NCBI GenBank assembly: GCA_019637795.1
Contig: JAHBUY010000005.1
Coordinates: 584,902-648,901, forward strand
Origin: a bacterium
Lineage (GTDB): Bacteria > Desulfobacterota > Binatia > HRBIN30 > CADEER01
DNA length: 64,000 nt
Reading direction: 5' to 3'
The notes beneath the pieces were generated by a model that was not told the DNA's origin, ran no database searches, and saw only the letters and a program-made list of their open reading frames with translations. Shown here in pieces: positions 28,103 to 37,649 of the stretch. Made by a program: the position numbers and the translations under genes. Positions within the stretch are counted from its first letter, which is position 1. Every line of letters begins with the position of its first letter.

Positions 28103-30060
28103 ATGGCGCGACACCCCCTCCGTTCCCCCAGCGCGCGGCGCGATCGGCGCCTCGCCGCCATGGTCGCCGCGCTGCTGCTCGGGCTCGGCGGGCTGGCCTC
28201 GGGCCTCGCGGCCGCCGGCGCCATCGCCGAGGACGACCCCGCGCCGGTCGACGCACCGGCGGCGCCGTCGATCACGCCGGCGCCGGAACCGTGCTCCGGC
28301 GAGCCGCCGGCATCGGGCCCCTGCCCGCAGTGCACGACCGACGTGCCCGGCGCGTCGCCCTACCAGAACAGCCTGCCGGTGCCGAGCCCGCTGCCCGGCT
28401 TCAATTACGTGGTGCAGCTCGTGAACGAGTCCGCCGCGACCCTGCTCGCCGGCGCCAATGCCGCGCATCGGGGGAACGCGTCCGTGGGCGGGCCGATCCC
28501 GCCGCCGATCGCGGTGCTGCCGCGCGAGGGGACGTGGGTGATGCAGCCGAAGGGCGCGCCCAACTTCGGCAACGTCCTCACCATCGACATCCCGCCCGGC
28601 TGGGAGGGCACGCAGTGCCCGCAGACCAACCCCGCGTGCGGCGCCGACGGCCCGCGCTTCTTCGCCCGCACCGGCTGCAAGTACGACATCGAGCACAACC
28701 TGGCGCAGTGCGAGACCGGGAGCTGCGGCGACGCCTACGACTGCGGCCAGCAGGCGCTGCGCGATCCGCCGCTCGCCAGCGCCGGCCGGGCGCCGCTCAC
28801 CATCGTCGAGTGGACGTTCAACTCGCAGGGCGGCCAGGGCTACGTCTATCCCGACATCAGCCTGGTCGACGGCGTCAGCATCACCGCCGACGTGCAGGCG
28901 CTCGGCCGCCACTGCGCCAGCAAGCCCGGCGCGCCGACCGAACCCAACTGGCTCAGCCAGAACCAGCCGCTGGCCATGCACGGCGTCGACCTGGCGAGTC
29001 CGACCGCTGCCTGCCGAGCTTCCGCCTCACCCGCGGCGAGGTCGGCCAGATGATCCAGGGGCAGGGCAATCCGGACGACGTGGTCGGCTGCTTCACCAAC
29101 TGCGGCCGCTACGAATATCCGCGCACGCCGGACCCGCACTGCGATCCCACCACCGACGCGCGCTGCAGGGCCTGGTTGGCGTTCTGTTGCTACACGCCGC
29201 CCGGCGACCCCAACCACGTGTACGGCGGCGCCTGCACCGACGACAGCCAGTGCGCGCAGAGCGGCGGCTGCTGGGACACCGGCGACGGCGGCCCTTCGGT
29301 CTGTTCCTGCCGCGCCTACCTCAAGAACGAGACCTGCCCGCCCACCGTCTGCACCCATCCGTACACGCCGCAGAACAAGAGCGCCCAACCACCGTTCGGC
29401 CACTGCGCCGACGTGACCGGCGATGCCACCGCCTGCATCGGCGACGACACCGTGCACGAGGTGTTCCCCGGCGGCTACACCTGGCCGAACGATCCCCAGA
29501 CCTACGCCAGCGACGCCCGCGTCTACCGCGTCATCTTCGCGCCCGGCGGCACCACCGTCCCCATCACCGACTCGGGGCCGATCCCGCTCTGCAGCGCGCT
29601 GCCGGAGAGCTACGGCTACGCGGTGCAGCAGCAGATCTGCAAGAGCGAGATCGACGCCGGCGCGCGGTTCGCCGGCGCGGCGCTGTCCCCGACGTGCGAG
29701 ACCACCGACGACTGTCCGATCATCCCCGGCAGCACGCCGCCGGCCCACTTCGGCTGCGACCCGCTGCACAAGCGCTGCGCGAGCTGGTCCTGCCGCACCA
29801 ACGACGGCGGGCCGGTTGCCGCCGGCGCCCTGCTCTGCCGCTGGTCGGCGGCGGCGACGTCGCCATCGCCGACGCCGACCAACACCCCGAGAGGGGTGGG
29901 CGGAGCGCCGACGCGCACGCCGCAGCCGACGGCCGCGGGCGGCGCGGGCTCCGGTGATGGCTGCGCCGTCGGCCCGGCCGGCGACGCGAACGGCGCCGCG
30001 CTGCTCGCGCTCTGCGGCGCCGCGCTGCTGCTGGCGCGCCGCCGCGCGGCGCGCCGGTGA
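28103..30060 (+). pseudogene. Frameshifted thaumatin-like secreted protein with MYXO-CTERM-like tail
   Basis: A signal-peptide-bearing, Cys-rich protein split by one missing base near 28991-29000: the first frame stops at 29053 and the second carries the rest. The join HGVDL/ESDRCLPSFRLTR gives a continuous product of about 650 residues. VEWTFN...DISLVDG recalls thaumatin-like proteins, and later Cys-rich segments (CFTNCGRYEYP; CCYTPPGDP; GGYTWPNDPQTY) fit that fold. The tail (Pro/Thr linker, GDGCAVG, hydrophobic helix, RRRAARR) resembles the MYXO-CTERM sorting signal. The shift could be a sequencing error. Thaumatin assignment is moderate. Confidence 0.7.
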
Positions 30061-30099
30061 CCCGGGCTCAGCCAGCGGATACCGACCGCGCGGCGGGCG

Positions 30100-31821
30100 T
30101 CAGCGCGGCACCGGCAGATCGCGGCGCTTCGCCAGCTCCTCGGGGGGCACCGGCGGCGGCCGCGTCGCGCGATCGTGCCGGCGCGCGTCCTCCGGCTTCG
30201 TCAGCTCGCGGGCGAGCGCCATCAGGCGCGTCTGGAACGCCGCCAGCGTCCACTGGCCGAAGATGGTGTGGCCGCCCTCGTAGCACTGCGCCTGGTACTC
30301 CTCGTAGGTGGTGACGTAGCCCATGTAGTCGTTGGCGTAGCTGCAGAACAGCACCTCGGCGACGCCGGCCGACCGCAGCTCCTCCGCGACCGTTCCGGTC
30401 AGCCGCGCCCCGGCGGTGGTGGTGAACTCGCCCGGGCAGCAGACGATCGCCAGCGGACCGAGGCGCAGGATCTGCAGCGGCAGCACGGTCGGCACCAGCG
30501 GACTGGCGGCGATCGCGCCGATGCGCGCCTGGCGCTTCAGCTCGGCGATGCTGGGGTCGGTGACGTCGGGCATCGCCAACCTGGCGAGGGGCCGGCCGAG
30601 GATCTCCTTGCGCCCGGCTTCGAGCACGATGGCCTTCACGCCCTGCGCGGCATAGAGGCGGCGGTAGTAGTCGCGATCGGCCGCCGGCAACTGCTCGAGG
30701 CGGGCCAGTCGCCGGCGCTTGAGGGTGGCGGCGATCACCCGCGCCAGCACGCCGAGCAGCGGGTGCATGCCGCGGCCGTCGACCGGCGTGCCTTCGAAGA
30801 AGCTGACGCCATGACACGGCTCGCTCGTCTGCGCATCCGGCTGGCCGTTGGCGAAGCGCGGCTCGGCGGTCACGGCGGTGAAGTCGACGTAGCTGAGGAT
30901 GGCGTCGAGGGGTCCTTCCAGGGGCATGCCCGCCTGCTCGGCCAGCATGCTGAGCGCGCGCTCGCTCTGCGCCCGGCCGTTGCGCTCGGCATACGCGTAC
31001 TCGGCGGCGCCGCGGATCCGCTGGCGGCGCCGCCGGTCGCCGGGACCGTGGTAGTACGGCGAGACGTCGCCGGCGGTGGCCTGGGCGAAGATCGCGACCG
31101 GATCCGCGGCGCCCGCGGCGCGCAGCGCCTGCTCGGCATGGGCCGCGGCATAGCCCTTGTTGTCGCCGTCGAAGCGGTCGAGCGCGTTGCCGACGCAGGT
31201 GGCGTGCACGCCGAAGAGCGAGAGCAGCGCCTGCACCCGGCCGTCGCGGTGGCAGGCGATCACGGTCATCGCCCGGTCGAGCGCCAGGTGGCGCTCCAAC
31301 TCGCCGCGCCGCACGACGTCGGGATTGCGATTGTACGCGCGCAGCGAGCGGTTCCACGCCACCGGCACCCGCGGGTCGAAGGCGGCGCGGTAGAGCCGCA
31401 GCTCGGCCGGCGCGACCCGCTGCCAGGCGGCGACGACGGCGTCCGTGATCGCCTGCACCACGGCGTCGTAGTCCGGCGTCACGAAGCCCGGGGTGGCGAC
31501 GTTGTACAACGCCTCGTGCGAGCAGCCGCCGGGCCCGGAATGGGTGTGGGTGCAGGCGACGACCAGGCGGTCCTCGTCGAAGTCGGCGCCGAGGCGCTGG
31601 CGCAGCGCATCGCGGACGCCGCTGCGCACCGCGTGGCTGATCGAGCCGAGGTCGGCGCAGCAGAGGACCAGCCGCCGCGCGCCGTCGCCGACGCACAGGG
31701 CGCGCGCATACAGGGGCGTCTGCCGACCGCGCGCCCGATGGCGCCACAGGCCGTAGCCGAACATCGCGTAGCCGCGCGGCTCGACCCGGATCTCCGCGCG
31801 CCCCCACCCTGCGTGCTGCAT
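30100..31821 (-). CDS. Neutral/alkaline ceramidase-like hydrolase
   Basis: 573 residues similar to the N-terminal catalytic domain of neutral ceramidases: AEIRVEP...MFGYGL near the start, ACTHTHSGPGG (metal-binding His), GVHATCVGN, GDNKGYAAA and QATAGDVSPY. CCPGEFTTTAGARL comes near the C-terminus. The enzyme would cleave N-acyl-sphingosine or a related amide. No signal peptide is visible, whereas bacterial ceramidases are usually secreted. Family members of this type are also common in soil bacteria without sphingolipids, so the natural substrate is open. Confidence 0.83.
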   Translation of the reverse strand: MQHAGWGRAEIRVEPRGYAMFGYGLWRHRARGRQTPLYARALCVGDGARRLVLCCADLGSISHAVRSGVRDALRQRLGADFDEDRLVVACTHTHSGPGGCSHEALYNVATPGFVTPDYDAVVQAITDAVVAAWQRVAPAELRLYRAAFDPRVPVAWNRSLRAYNRNPDVVRRGELERHLALDRAMTVIACHRDGRVQALLSLFGVHATCVGNALDRFDGDNKGYAAAHAEQALRAAGAADPVAIFAQATAGDVSPYYHGPGDRRRRQRIRGAAEYAYAERNGRAQSERALSMLAEQAGMPLEGPLDAILSYVDFTAVTAEPRFANGQPDAQTSEPCHGVSFFEGTPVDGRGMHPLLGVLARVIAATLKRRRLARLEQLPAADRDYYRRLYAAQGVKAIVLEAGRKEILGRPLARLAMPDVTDPSIAELKRQARIGAIAASPLVPTVLPLQILRLGPLAIVCCPGEFTTTAGARLTGTVAEELRSAGVAEVLFCSYANDYMGYVTTYEEYQAQCYEGGHTIFGQWTLAAFQTRLMALARELTKPEDARRHDRATRPPPVPPEELAKRRDLPVPR

Positions 31822-31968
31822 GCGCTGCTCACCCTCCCCTGCGTGCCCCCCTTAGCGCCTTTGCCGGCCGGGCTGTAGCCAACCGGCCGGGGAACGACCC
31901 GCGGGCCGCGCGCAACGAGATGCCGTCTTCCCCTTGCCTTTGCCGGCGATTCCGACTGGACTGCTGCC

Positions 31969-33672
31969 GTGATGATGCGCGTCGTCGGCTTGGGGTCGGT
32001 CGTCCTGCTCGCCACGCTGCTGGCCGGGCCTCTGGCCGCGCCGGCGCGCGGCCAGGACTGCGTCGCGGGCTGCACCGCCGACTGCGATGACGACGGCCGC
32101 GTCACGGTCGACGAGTTGCTCAAAGCGGTGAGCGTGGCGCTCGGCACGGCACCGGTCGACGCCTGCGCCACCGCCGACCGGAACGGCGACGGCAGCGTCA
32201 CCGCCGACGAGTTGGTGGCCGGGGTCGCGGTCGCGCTGCAGGGCTGCGGCGTCGCCAGCGCGCCGGCGACGCCGCCGGTCGCAGTGCCCGCCGACCTCGA
32301 GCAGCGCCCACTGCCGGACTGGTACGCGGACGCCAAGCTGGGGATCATGATCCACTGGGGACCGTTCGCGGTCCCGGCGTGGGCCGAGCGGACGCTCGAT
32401 CCCGAGAAGATCTTCACCGACCCGACCGACCCCAACTATTTCTACTCGCTGCAGGGTGTCGAGGCGTTCCTCACCCACAACCCGTACAGCGAGTGGTACC
32501 GCAATTCGTTCGCCATCCCGGGCAGCGCCACCTGGCAGCACCATCGCGACACCTGGGGCGCCGACTTCCCGTACGAGGGCTTCGCGCCGCTCTTCGCGGC
32601 CCAACTGGCGCAGTGGCGGCCGAACACCTGGGCGCGCCTCTTCCAGGAGGCCGGCGCGCGCTACGTGGTGCTCGTCACCAAGCACCACGACGGCTACACG
32701 CTGTGGCCGAGCGCGATCGCCAACCCGGTCTACGGCGGCGGCTGGCAGGCGCCGCGCGACGTCGTCGGCGAGCTCACCGACGCGGTCCGCGGCCGCTGCC
32801 TGAAGATGGGGCTCTACTACTCGGGCGGCATCGACTGGACCTGGACGCCGCCGCCCTTCGCCACCATCGCCGACGCCCTGCGCCTCACCCCGCAGGACCC
32901 GGCATACGCCGGTTACGTCGACGCGCACTGGCGCGAGCTCATCCGCCGCTACCAGCCCGCGGTCCTGTGGAACGACATCGCCGCGCCGCCGACCGAGGAC
33001 ACGGCGCAGCTCTTCCGCGACTACTACGCCGCCGTGCCGGACGGCGTCGTCAACGACCGCTGGGCCGCCGCAGGGGTGCCGGCGCACCACGACGTCCGCA
33101 CCGCGGAATTCAGCGTCGACGACGCCATCTCGCCCGACAAGTGGGAGGCGGTGCGCGGCATGAGCCGCGGCTTCGGCTACAACAGCAACGAGACCGACGC
33201 CGACTACGGCCCGCCGGAGAAGTTCGTCTACCTGCTCGTCGACGTCGTCGCGAAGAACGGCAACCTGCTGCTCAACGTCGGCCCGCGCGCCGATGGCTCG
33301 ATCCCGGCGCCGCAGCAGCGCATCCTGGCGACCCTCGGCCATTGGCTCGCCGCCAACGGCGCCGCCATCTACGGCACCCGCCCCTGGCTGCGCCACGCCG
33401 CCACCACCGACGCCGGGATCGCGGTGCGCTTCACCGCCGACCCGACGCGCGGCATCGTCTACGCCATCCTGCTCGGCACACCATCCGAGGGCGATCTCAC
33501 GATCGACGGCTTCGACGCCGCCGCCAGCGCCGTGCGCCTGCTCGCCGACGGCGCCGCGCTCCCGTTCGCGTCGACCGCCGCCGGCCTGCGCGTCACCCTC
33601 CCCGCCCTGCCGGCCGACGGCCTCGCGCACGCCCTGGCGATCGAGCTCGCCGCGCCGCCGGCGAGCCGCTGA
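31969..33672 (+). CDS. Secreted alpha-L-fucosidase (GH29) with N-terminal EF-hand pair
   Basis: 567 residues. A signal peptide (LLATLLAGPLAAPARG) is followed by a Cys-flanked EF-hand/dockerin-like pair (about 30-94: DCDDDGRVTVDELL and DRNGDGSVTADELV). The GH29 catalytic domain is about 110-480, with IMIHWGPF, LVTKHHDGYTLW, MGLYYSGGIDW, the nucleophile Asp in VLWNDI, and NGNLLLNVGPRADG. It releases terminal alpha-L-fucose from glycans. The EF-hand module is shared with other secreted proteins here. No operon partner. Calcium binding is inferred from the loop residues. Confidence 0.92.
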   Translation: MMMRVVGLGSVVLLATLLAGPLAAPARGQDCVAGCTADCDDDGRVTVDELLKAVSVALGTAPVDACATADRNGDGSVTADELVAGVAVALQGCGVASAPATPPVAVPADLEQRPLPDWYADAKLGIMIHWGPFAVPAWAERTLDPEKIFTDPTDPNYFYSLQGVEAFLTHNPYSEWYRNSFAIPGSATWQHHRDTWGADFPYEGFAPLFAAQLAQWRPNTWARLFQEAGARYVVLVTKHHDGYTLWPSAIANPVYGGGWQAPRDVVGELTDAVRGRCLKMGLYYSGGIDWTWTPPPFATIADALRLTPQDPAYAGYVDAHWRELIRRYQPAVLWNDIAAPPTEDTAQLFRDYYAAVPDGVVNDRWAAAGVPAHHDVRTAEFSVDDAISPDKWEAVRGMSRGFGYNSNETDADYGPPEKFVYLLVDVVAKNGNLLLNVGPRADGSIPAPQQRILATLGHWLAANGAAIYGTRPWLRHAATTDAGIAVRFTADPTRGIVYAILLGTPSEGDLTIDGFDAAASAVRLLADGAALPFASTAAGLRVTLPALPADGLAHALAIELAAPPASR

Positions 33673-33759
33673 CCGCGCCGCCCGGGACACGCCCGCCGCG
33701 GCGACTGCGCGCGCCGACGCAACGCGGACCGACGCCGCGACGCGCGCGGCGCCACCGCC

Positions 33760-34191
33760 TCAGGCGGCGAGCGGGTTCTCCCAGCGCAGCGCCGCGAAGC
33801 GGGCGAAGTCGCCGTCGGTGCTGCAGAGCACCAGGCCGTGGCCGACGGCGATGGCGGCCAGGTGCGCGTCGGCCACCAGCTTCGACGCGCTCGCCGCGCC
33901 GCCGAGCAGCGAATCGAGAATCTCGCGATGCCGCTCCGTCGGCTCCGGCACCCACACCGTCGGCAGGTCGAGCCAGGCGACCACCCGTCGCCAGGCCGCG
34001 GTCATCGCCAGCGGCCGCGGGAAGATGCGCGGATTGGTGATGATCCGCAGAAAGGCCAGCACGCTCGGCCACGGCAGGCCGACGCGGGTCGGCGCGTTGA
34101 GGCGATCGTCGAGCCAGGCGCGCGCCGCCGCGTGCTGCTCGAAGTCGGACACCGTCGCGTACAGCAGCAGGTTCGCGTCGACCAGGATCAT
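33760..34191 (-). CDS. VapC-type PIN-domain toxin (second module)
   Basis: 143 residues: MILVDANLLLYA, LPWPSVLAFLRI, LVADAHLAAIAV and CSTDGDFARF supply the acidic PIN residues. The start codon overlaps the antitoxin stop by ATGA, so the pair is translationally coupled. It is an RNA-cleaving toxin by family. Confidence 0.9.
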   Translation of the reverse strand: MILVDANLLLYATVSDFEQHAAARAWLDDRLNAPTRVGLPWPSVLAFLRIITNPRIFPRPLAMTAAWRRVVAWLDLPTVWVPEPTERHREILDSLLGGAASASKLVADAHLAAIAVGHGLVLCSTDGDFARFAALRWENPLAA

Positions 34192-34439
34192 CGGTGCTCG
34201 TCGCCTTCGGCGAAGGCCAGCACCTCGGAGAGGTCGTCGATGTTGGGCAGGCGGGGCGCCCCGAGCGACACCGGCTCGGTGCGATAGCGGCGGGCGCCGC
34301 CCGTCCGCCTGGCCTGCACGCTCGCCAGGCCGGCGCGCAGCAGCGCGTTGACCGTGTCCTTGAACGACTCGTCGCGCGCCTTCTGCAGCTTGGCGATCTC
34401 GCGCGCGACGTCCTCCTCCAGGGTCAGCGTGGTCCGCAT
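34188..34439 (-). CDS. Ribbon-helix-helix antitoxin of the second VapBC module
   Basis: 83 residues. The N-terminal strand and helices (MRTTLTLEEDVAREIAKLQK) form a typical ribbon-helix-helix DNA-binding domain; the C-terminal half would wrap the toxin. It starts the two-gene operon. Just upstream, GCATCA and TGATGC (34440-34464) form an inverted pair that could be the autoregulatory operator. Confidence 0.87.
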   Translation of the reverse strand: MRTTLTLEEDVAREIAKLQKARDESFKDTVNALLRAGLASVQARRTGGARRYRTEPVSLGAPRLPNIDDLSEVLAFAEGDEHR

Positions 34440-34464
34440 GCATCAGCCCATACTATCGTGATGC
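34440..34464 (-). promoter_or_regulatory. Candidate operator of the second VapBC module
   Basis: Inverted half-sites GCATCA and TGATGC separated by 13 bp abut the antitoxin start. A TAGTAT on the minus strand within the spacer could serve as a -10 element. Position, not similarity to a known site, supports the call. Confidence 0.4.
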
Positions 34465-34504
34465 GTTGATGTCGAGCGGCGGCTCGCCGGCGGGGATCGG
34501 CGCC

Positions 34505-36682
34505 TCAGTCGGCGTTCTCCGGCGGCACCGGCGCGGTGCAGGCCTGACCGTTGCAGACGTCCGCGATGGCGCCGCCCGGATGCCAGAACTGGCTCTTCAG
34601 CTCCTGGACCTCGGGAATGTTCGGCGTGTCGTCGTGCGGGTCGTGCCCCTCGCGCGGCGGCGTATTGCCGAGCGGCGACGGCGGCGAGCCGGTGTCCCAG
34701 AGGACGTACGCCGATCCCGAGAACGGGTAGGCGTCGATCGGCGTCAGCAGCCAGCCCGGATCGCTCTCGACGACGCGGCCGGGGTTGGCGATCGGCACGT
34801 GCGCCGCGGCGCCCATGGTCGCGGCCTCGACGCGCAGGCTGTACTCGCTCACCTGGTGGTCGCCGACCGCGCCGAGCAGCAGGACCTCGTGCGCCGGCGT
34901 GCCGGGCAGCGGATCGGCGGTGACGTGATTGGCGTAGCCGTTGGTCTCGCCGCGGTCCCAGAGGAGCTGCGCCACCATGATGCCGATGACGCGATCGTAG
35001 CGGCGGGGGTAGTTCGGGCGCAGGATGAGATTGAGGTAGTCGTCGAAGTCGACGCTGCGGTCGAGCAGCACGGCGTAGTTCATGCCGGCCTCGCCGAGCA
35101 CCGCGCGGGTGAAGTCCTGGGCCACCGCGGTGAGCGCGCCGCCGAGGATCGCGCCCTGGCTGTTGCCGTCGAAGTACAGCTCATCGGTCTTCAGGGCCGG
35201 CTGGCCGTCGAAGCGGAAGGCGTCGTGGGCGCTGAACCCGGCCGGGTGCTTCATCAGCCGTCCGAGGTAGAGGAAGGCGAGCAGCCCCTGCTGCAGGCGG
35301 TCGGGAATGGGCGGGAACTGGGAGAGATCGCCGAGCGCGGTGACGGCGGCGACGACGTCCTCCTCGGCCATGCCGTACCAGTCGGTGGCGCAGTAGGCGA
35401 TGTTGTGGTTCGCCGACATCTTGCGGGTCAGGCTGCCGTTGACCTCGCTGCGGCTGCCCAGCAGGCCGTGGCCGTAGAGCGCCATGCGCGCCGGGCTGTC
35501 CGCCGACGCCGGCGGCAGGTTGCAGAGATAGCGGGCGGTGAACGTGCCGGGCTGGCGCTGTGGCCGTCCGCGGGCGTCGAGCACGAGGCGGCCGCCGGGT
35601 TGTCCGCCGTTGGTGAGATACAGCGGCAGCGCGAACGTGCCGGCGATGCGCCGGCGCACGAAGGGGTTCGGATCGTCGACGACGCTGTCGACGGTGAACG
35701 CCGGCGCGTCCGCGCCGAGCGCGGCGAAGGCATCGTCGCGCATCGCCAGCAGGCGGCCGGTCAGGCTCTCGGTGCTGGCGACGGTGAAGTCCCACGCCAG
35801 TTGCAGCGGCGCGCGGTCGACGCCGGCGGCGGCGAGCGCGGCGAAGACGCGCTCCATCGCCGGGCGGCGCGCCTCGAACAGGGCGTCGGTGGTGCGGATG
35901 CCGTCGCGATAGGCGACGAACGGCGGCGGCGGCGGCAGCGCCTGGCCGTCGGCGTCGACCAGCCCGCGCAGGGCGACGACGATGCGGTGGCCGTCGGCGA
36001 AGTTGACGCTCGGGTGCAGCAGCAGCAGCGGCGTCTCGCCCGGGTCGGCGATGGCGTCGAGCTCGGCCCAGAACGGATGCCGCTCTCCGGTGGTGGCGTC
36101 GAGCAGCACGATCGGCGAATCGGCGGCGAGCGAGCGGGCGGCGTCGACCAGGCTGGGAAGCTGGCTGCGCTGCGCGTCGAGGCCGTCGAGTTGCACCAGG
36201 ATCGGCGACCCCGGGCTCCAGCCGTCGCCGCGGTTCTGGTCGGTCGGATCGACGTGGCTGCCGGCGACGTTGACGGGGAGCGATTCGGCGGCCAGCGCCA
36301 GCCGGCGGCCGGTCGGGGTGGCGGCCGCGACGGTGAAGTAGTCGCTGGGCAGCGGCAGCATGCACGCCGGCAGCAACGGATCGCAGCGCGCCTCGCTGGC
36401 CTGATCGATGGCCAGCGCCGGGCATCCGAGCAGGGCGACGTGCACCGCGGCGAGGATCTCGTCCACCCGCACCGTGCCGTCGTGATCGGCGTCGGCGGCG
36501 GCGCAGGCGGCGAGCGGCGCCGCGCCGAGCGCGATGTCGACCATGCGCATCAGCTCGTCGATGGTCACCGGGCCATCGCCGCCGCAATCGCCGGCGCAGA
36601 GCACCTGCGCCCGCGCCGGCGGCGCGGCGCCGAGCAACCAGCCGAGAAGGACCAACGCCATTGCGGTGCGGGTACGGGTCAT
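34505..36682 (-). CDS. Secreted alpha/beta-hydrolase (lipase-like) with N-terminal EF-hand pair
   Basis: 725 residues. The signal peptide (ALVLLGWLLGAAPPARA) is followed by a Cys-flanked EF-hand pair (about 27-88: LCAGDCGGDGPVTIDELM and DHDGTVRVDEIL). The large C-terminal part contains an oxyanion/nucleophile-type motif in YFDGNSQGAILGG and YGHGLLGSRSE, as in secreted lipases. It probably hydrolyses lipids or esters outside the cell; catalytic Asp/His are not assigned with confidence. The start was set at the Met of the signal peptide. It is divergent from the FMN reductase gene, with about 120 bp between. Confidence 0.8.
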   Translation of the reverse strand: MTRTRTAMALVLLGWLLGAAPPARAQVLCAGDCGGDGPVTIDELMRMVDIALGAAPLAACAAADADHDGTVRVDEILAAVHVALLGCPALAIDQASEARCDPLLPACMLPLPSDYFTVAAATPTGRRLALAAESLPVNVAGSHVDPTDQNRGDGWSPGSPILVQLDGLDAQRSQLPSLVDAARSLAADSPIVLLDATTGERHPFWAELDAIADPGETPLLLLHPSVNFADGHRIVVALRGLVDADGQALPPPPPFVAYRDGIRTTDALFEARRPAMERVFAALAAAGVDRAPLQLAWDFTVASTESLTGRLLAMRDDAFAALGADAPAFTVDSVVDDPNPFVRRRIAGTFALPLYLTNGGQPGGRLVLDARGRPQRQPGTFTARYLCNLPPASADSPARMALYGHGLLGSRSEVNGSLTRKMSANHNIAYCATDWYGMAEEDVVAAVTALGDLSQFPPIPDRLQQGLLAFLYLGRLMKHPAGFSAHDAFRFDGQPALKTDELYFDGNSQGAILGGALTAVAQDFTRAVLGEAGMNYAVLLDRSVDFDDYLNLILRPNYPRRYDRVIGIMVAQLLWDRGETNGYANHVTADPLPGTPAHEVLLLGAVGDHQVSEYSLRVEAATMGAAAHVPIANPGRVVESDPGWLLTPIDAYPFSGSAYVLWDTGSPPSPLGNTPPREGHDPHDDTPNIPEVQELKSQFWHPGGAIADVCNGQACTAPVPPENAD

Positions 36683-36804
36683 GTCCCCGCGATACCGCGC
36701 CGCGCCGTCTATCGCCAACCCCGCCGAGCGGCTGGCGCGGCGCCGGGCCGGGCGGTACGGTGTCGGCACCAAGACCGGACCGCGAGGAACCACGGAGGTC
36801 GAGC

Positions 36805-37359
36805 ATGAGCCAGTACCGCATCGCCGTCGTCGTCGGCAGCCTGCGCCGCGATTCCTACAACCGCCGCCTCGCCAACGCCGTGCAGCAACTCGCGCCCGCC
36901 GAGCTCGCGTTCGCGCCCCTGCGGATCGACGATCTGCCGCTCTACAACCAGGACGACGACGCCGACCCGCATCCGGCGGTGCGGCGCCTGAAGAGCGAGA
37001 TCGCGGCCGCGCAGGCCCTGCTGTTCGCGACGCCGGAGTACAACCGGTCGATGCCGGGGGTGCTGAAGAACGCCCTCGACCACGCCTCGCGGCCGTACGG
37101 CCAGAATGCCTGGGCCGGCAAGCCGGCGGGGGTGCTCGGCGCATCCATTGGCTCGACCGGCACGGCGCTGGCGCAACAGCACCTGCGCAACGTGCTCGCC
37201 TATCTCGACGTGCCGACGCTGGGACAGCCCGAGGCGTTCATCCAGGTGAAGGACGACTTCTTCGACGCCGCCGGCGGCATCGCCAGCCCGGGGAGCCGGA
37301 AGTTCCTGCAGGGCTGGATGGACCGCTACGTCGCCTTCGTGAAGCGGCACGTGGCGTAG
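36805..37359 (+). CDS. NADPH-dependent FMN reductase
   Basis: 184 residues of flavodoxin fold. GSLRRDSYNRRLAN binds the FMN phosphate, and ATPEYNRSMPGVLKNALDHASRP is the family signature near the flavin ring. It transfers electrons from NAD(P)H to FMN, quinones or azo compounds. A GGAGGTCGAGC ribosome binding site precedes the ATG. It appears monocistronic, ending at a 10-bp hairpin. Confidence 0.92.
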   Translation: MSQYRIAVVVGSLRRDSYNRRLANAVQQLAPAELAFAPLRIDDLPLYNQDDDADPHPAVRRLKSEIAAAQALLFATPEYNRSMPGVLKNALDHASRPYGQNAWAGKPAGVLGASIGSTGTALAQQHLRNVLAYLDVPTLGQPEAFIQVKDDFFDAAGGIASPGSRKFLQGWMDRYVAFVKRHVA

Positions 37360-37361
37360 GC

Positions 37362-37404
37362 GCGCCGGGCACGGGCCCGCCGGGCCCTGCCCCCTGCCCG
37401 GCGC
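37362..37404 (+). terminator. Hairpin after the FMN reductase gene
   Basis: Perfect 10-bp stem (37362-37371 with 37395-37404) with a 23-nt GC-rich loop, starting a few bases after the stop codon. No T-tract follows. Confidence 0.45.
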
Positions 37405-37649
37405 GATCGATCGCGGCGGCGGCCGGCGGGCCGCGCCTTCGCGACGCCACGGCGCCGCGCGCGCCTCCGCCGGAGCGCGTGACCGGGTGGAGGAATCGTT
37501 GACGGCGTCGGCGACCTCCGATACGAACGCCGCACCGATGGGGGGCGGTGGGGTCCCCCCGCCGCCGCCCGCCGTGCCGGCCCGAGCGAGCCGAGCGTAT
37601 CGCACCACGAGATGGCATCCGCGACCCCCGGAGAAGTGAAACACGTGCG

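Noticed and set aside
34466..36808. Long plus-strand open frame over the lipase gene
   Set aside because: Its product is compositionally biased and lacks domains; the minus-strand gene has a signal peptide and EF-hands.
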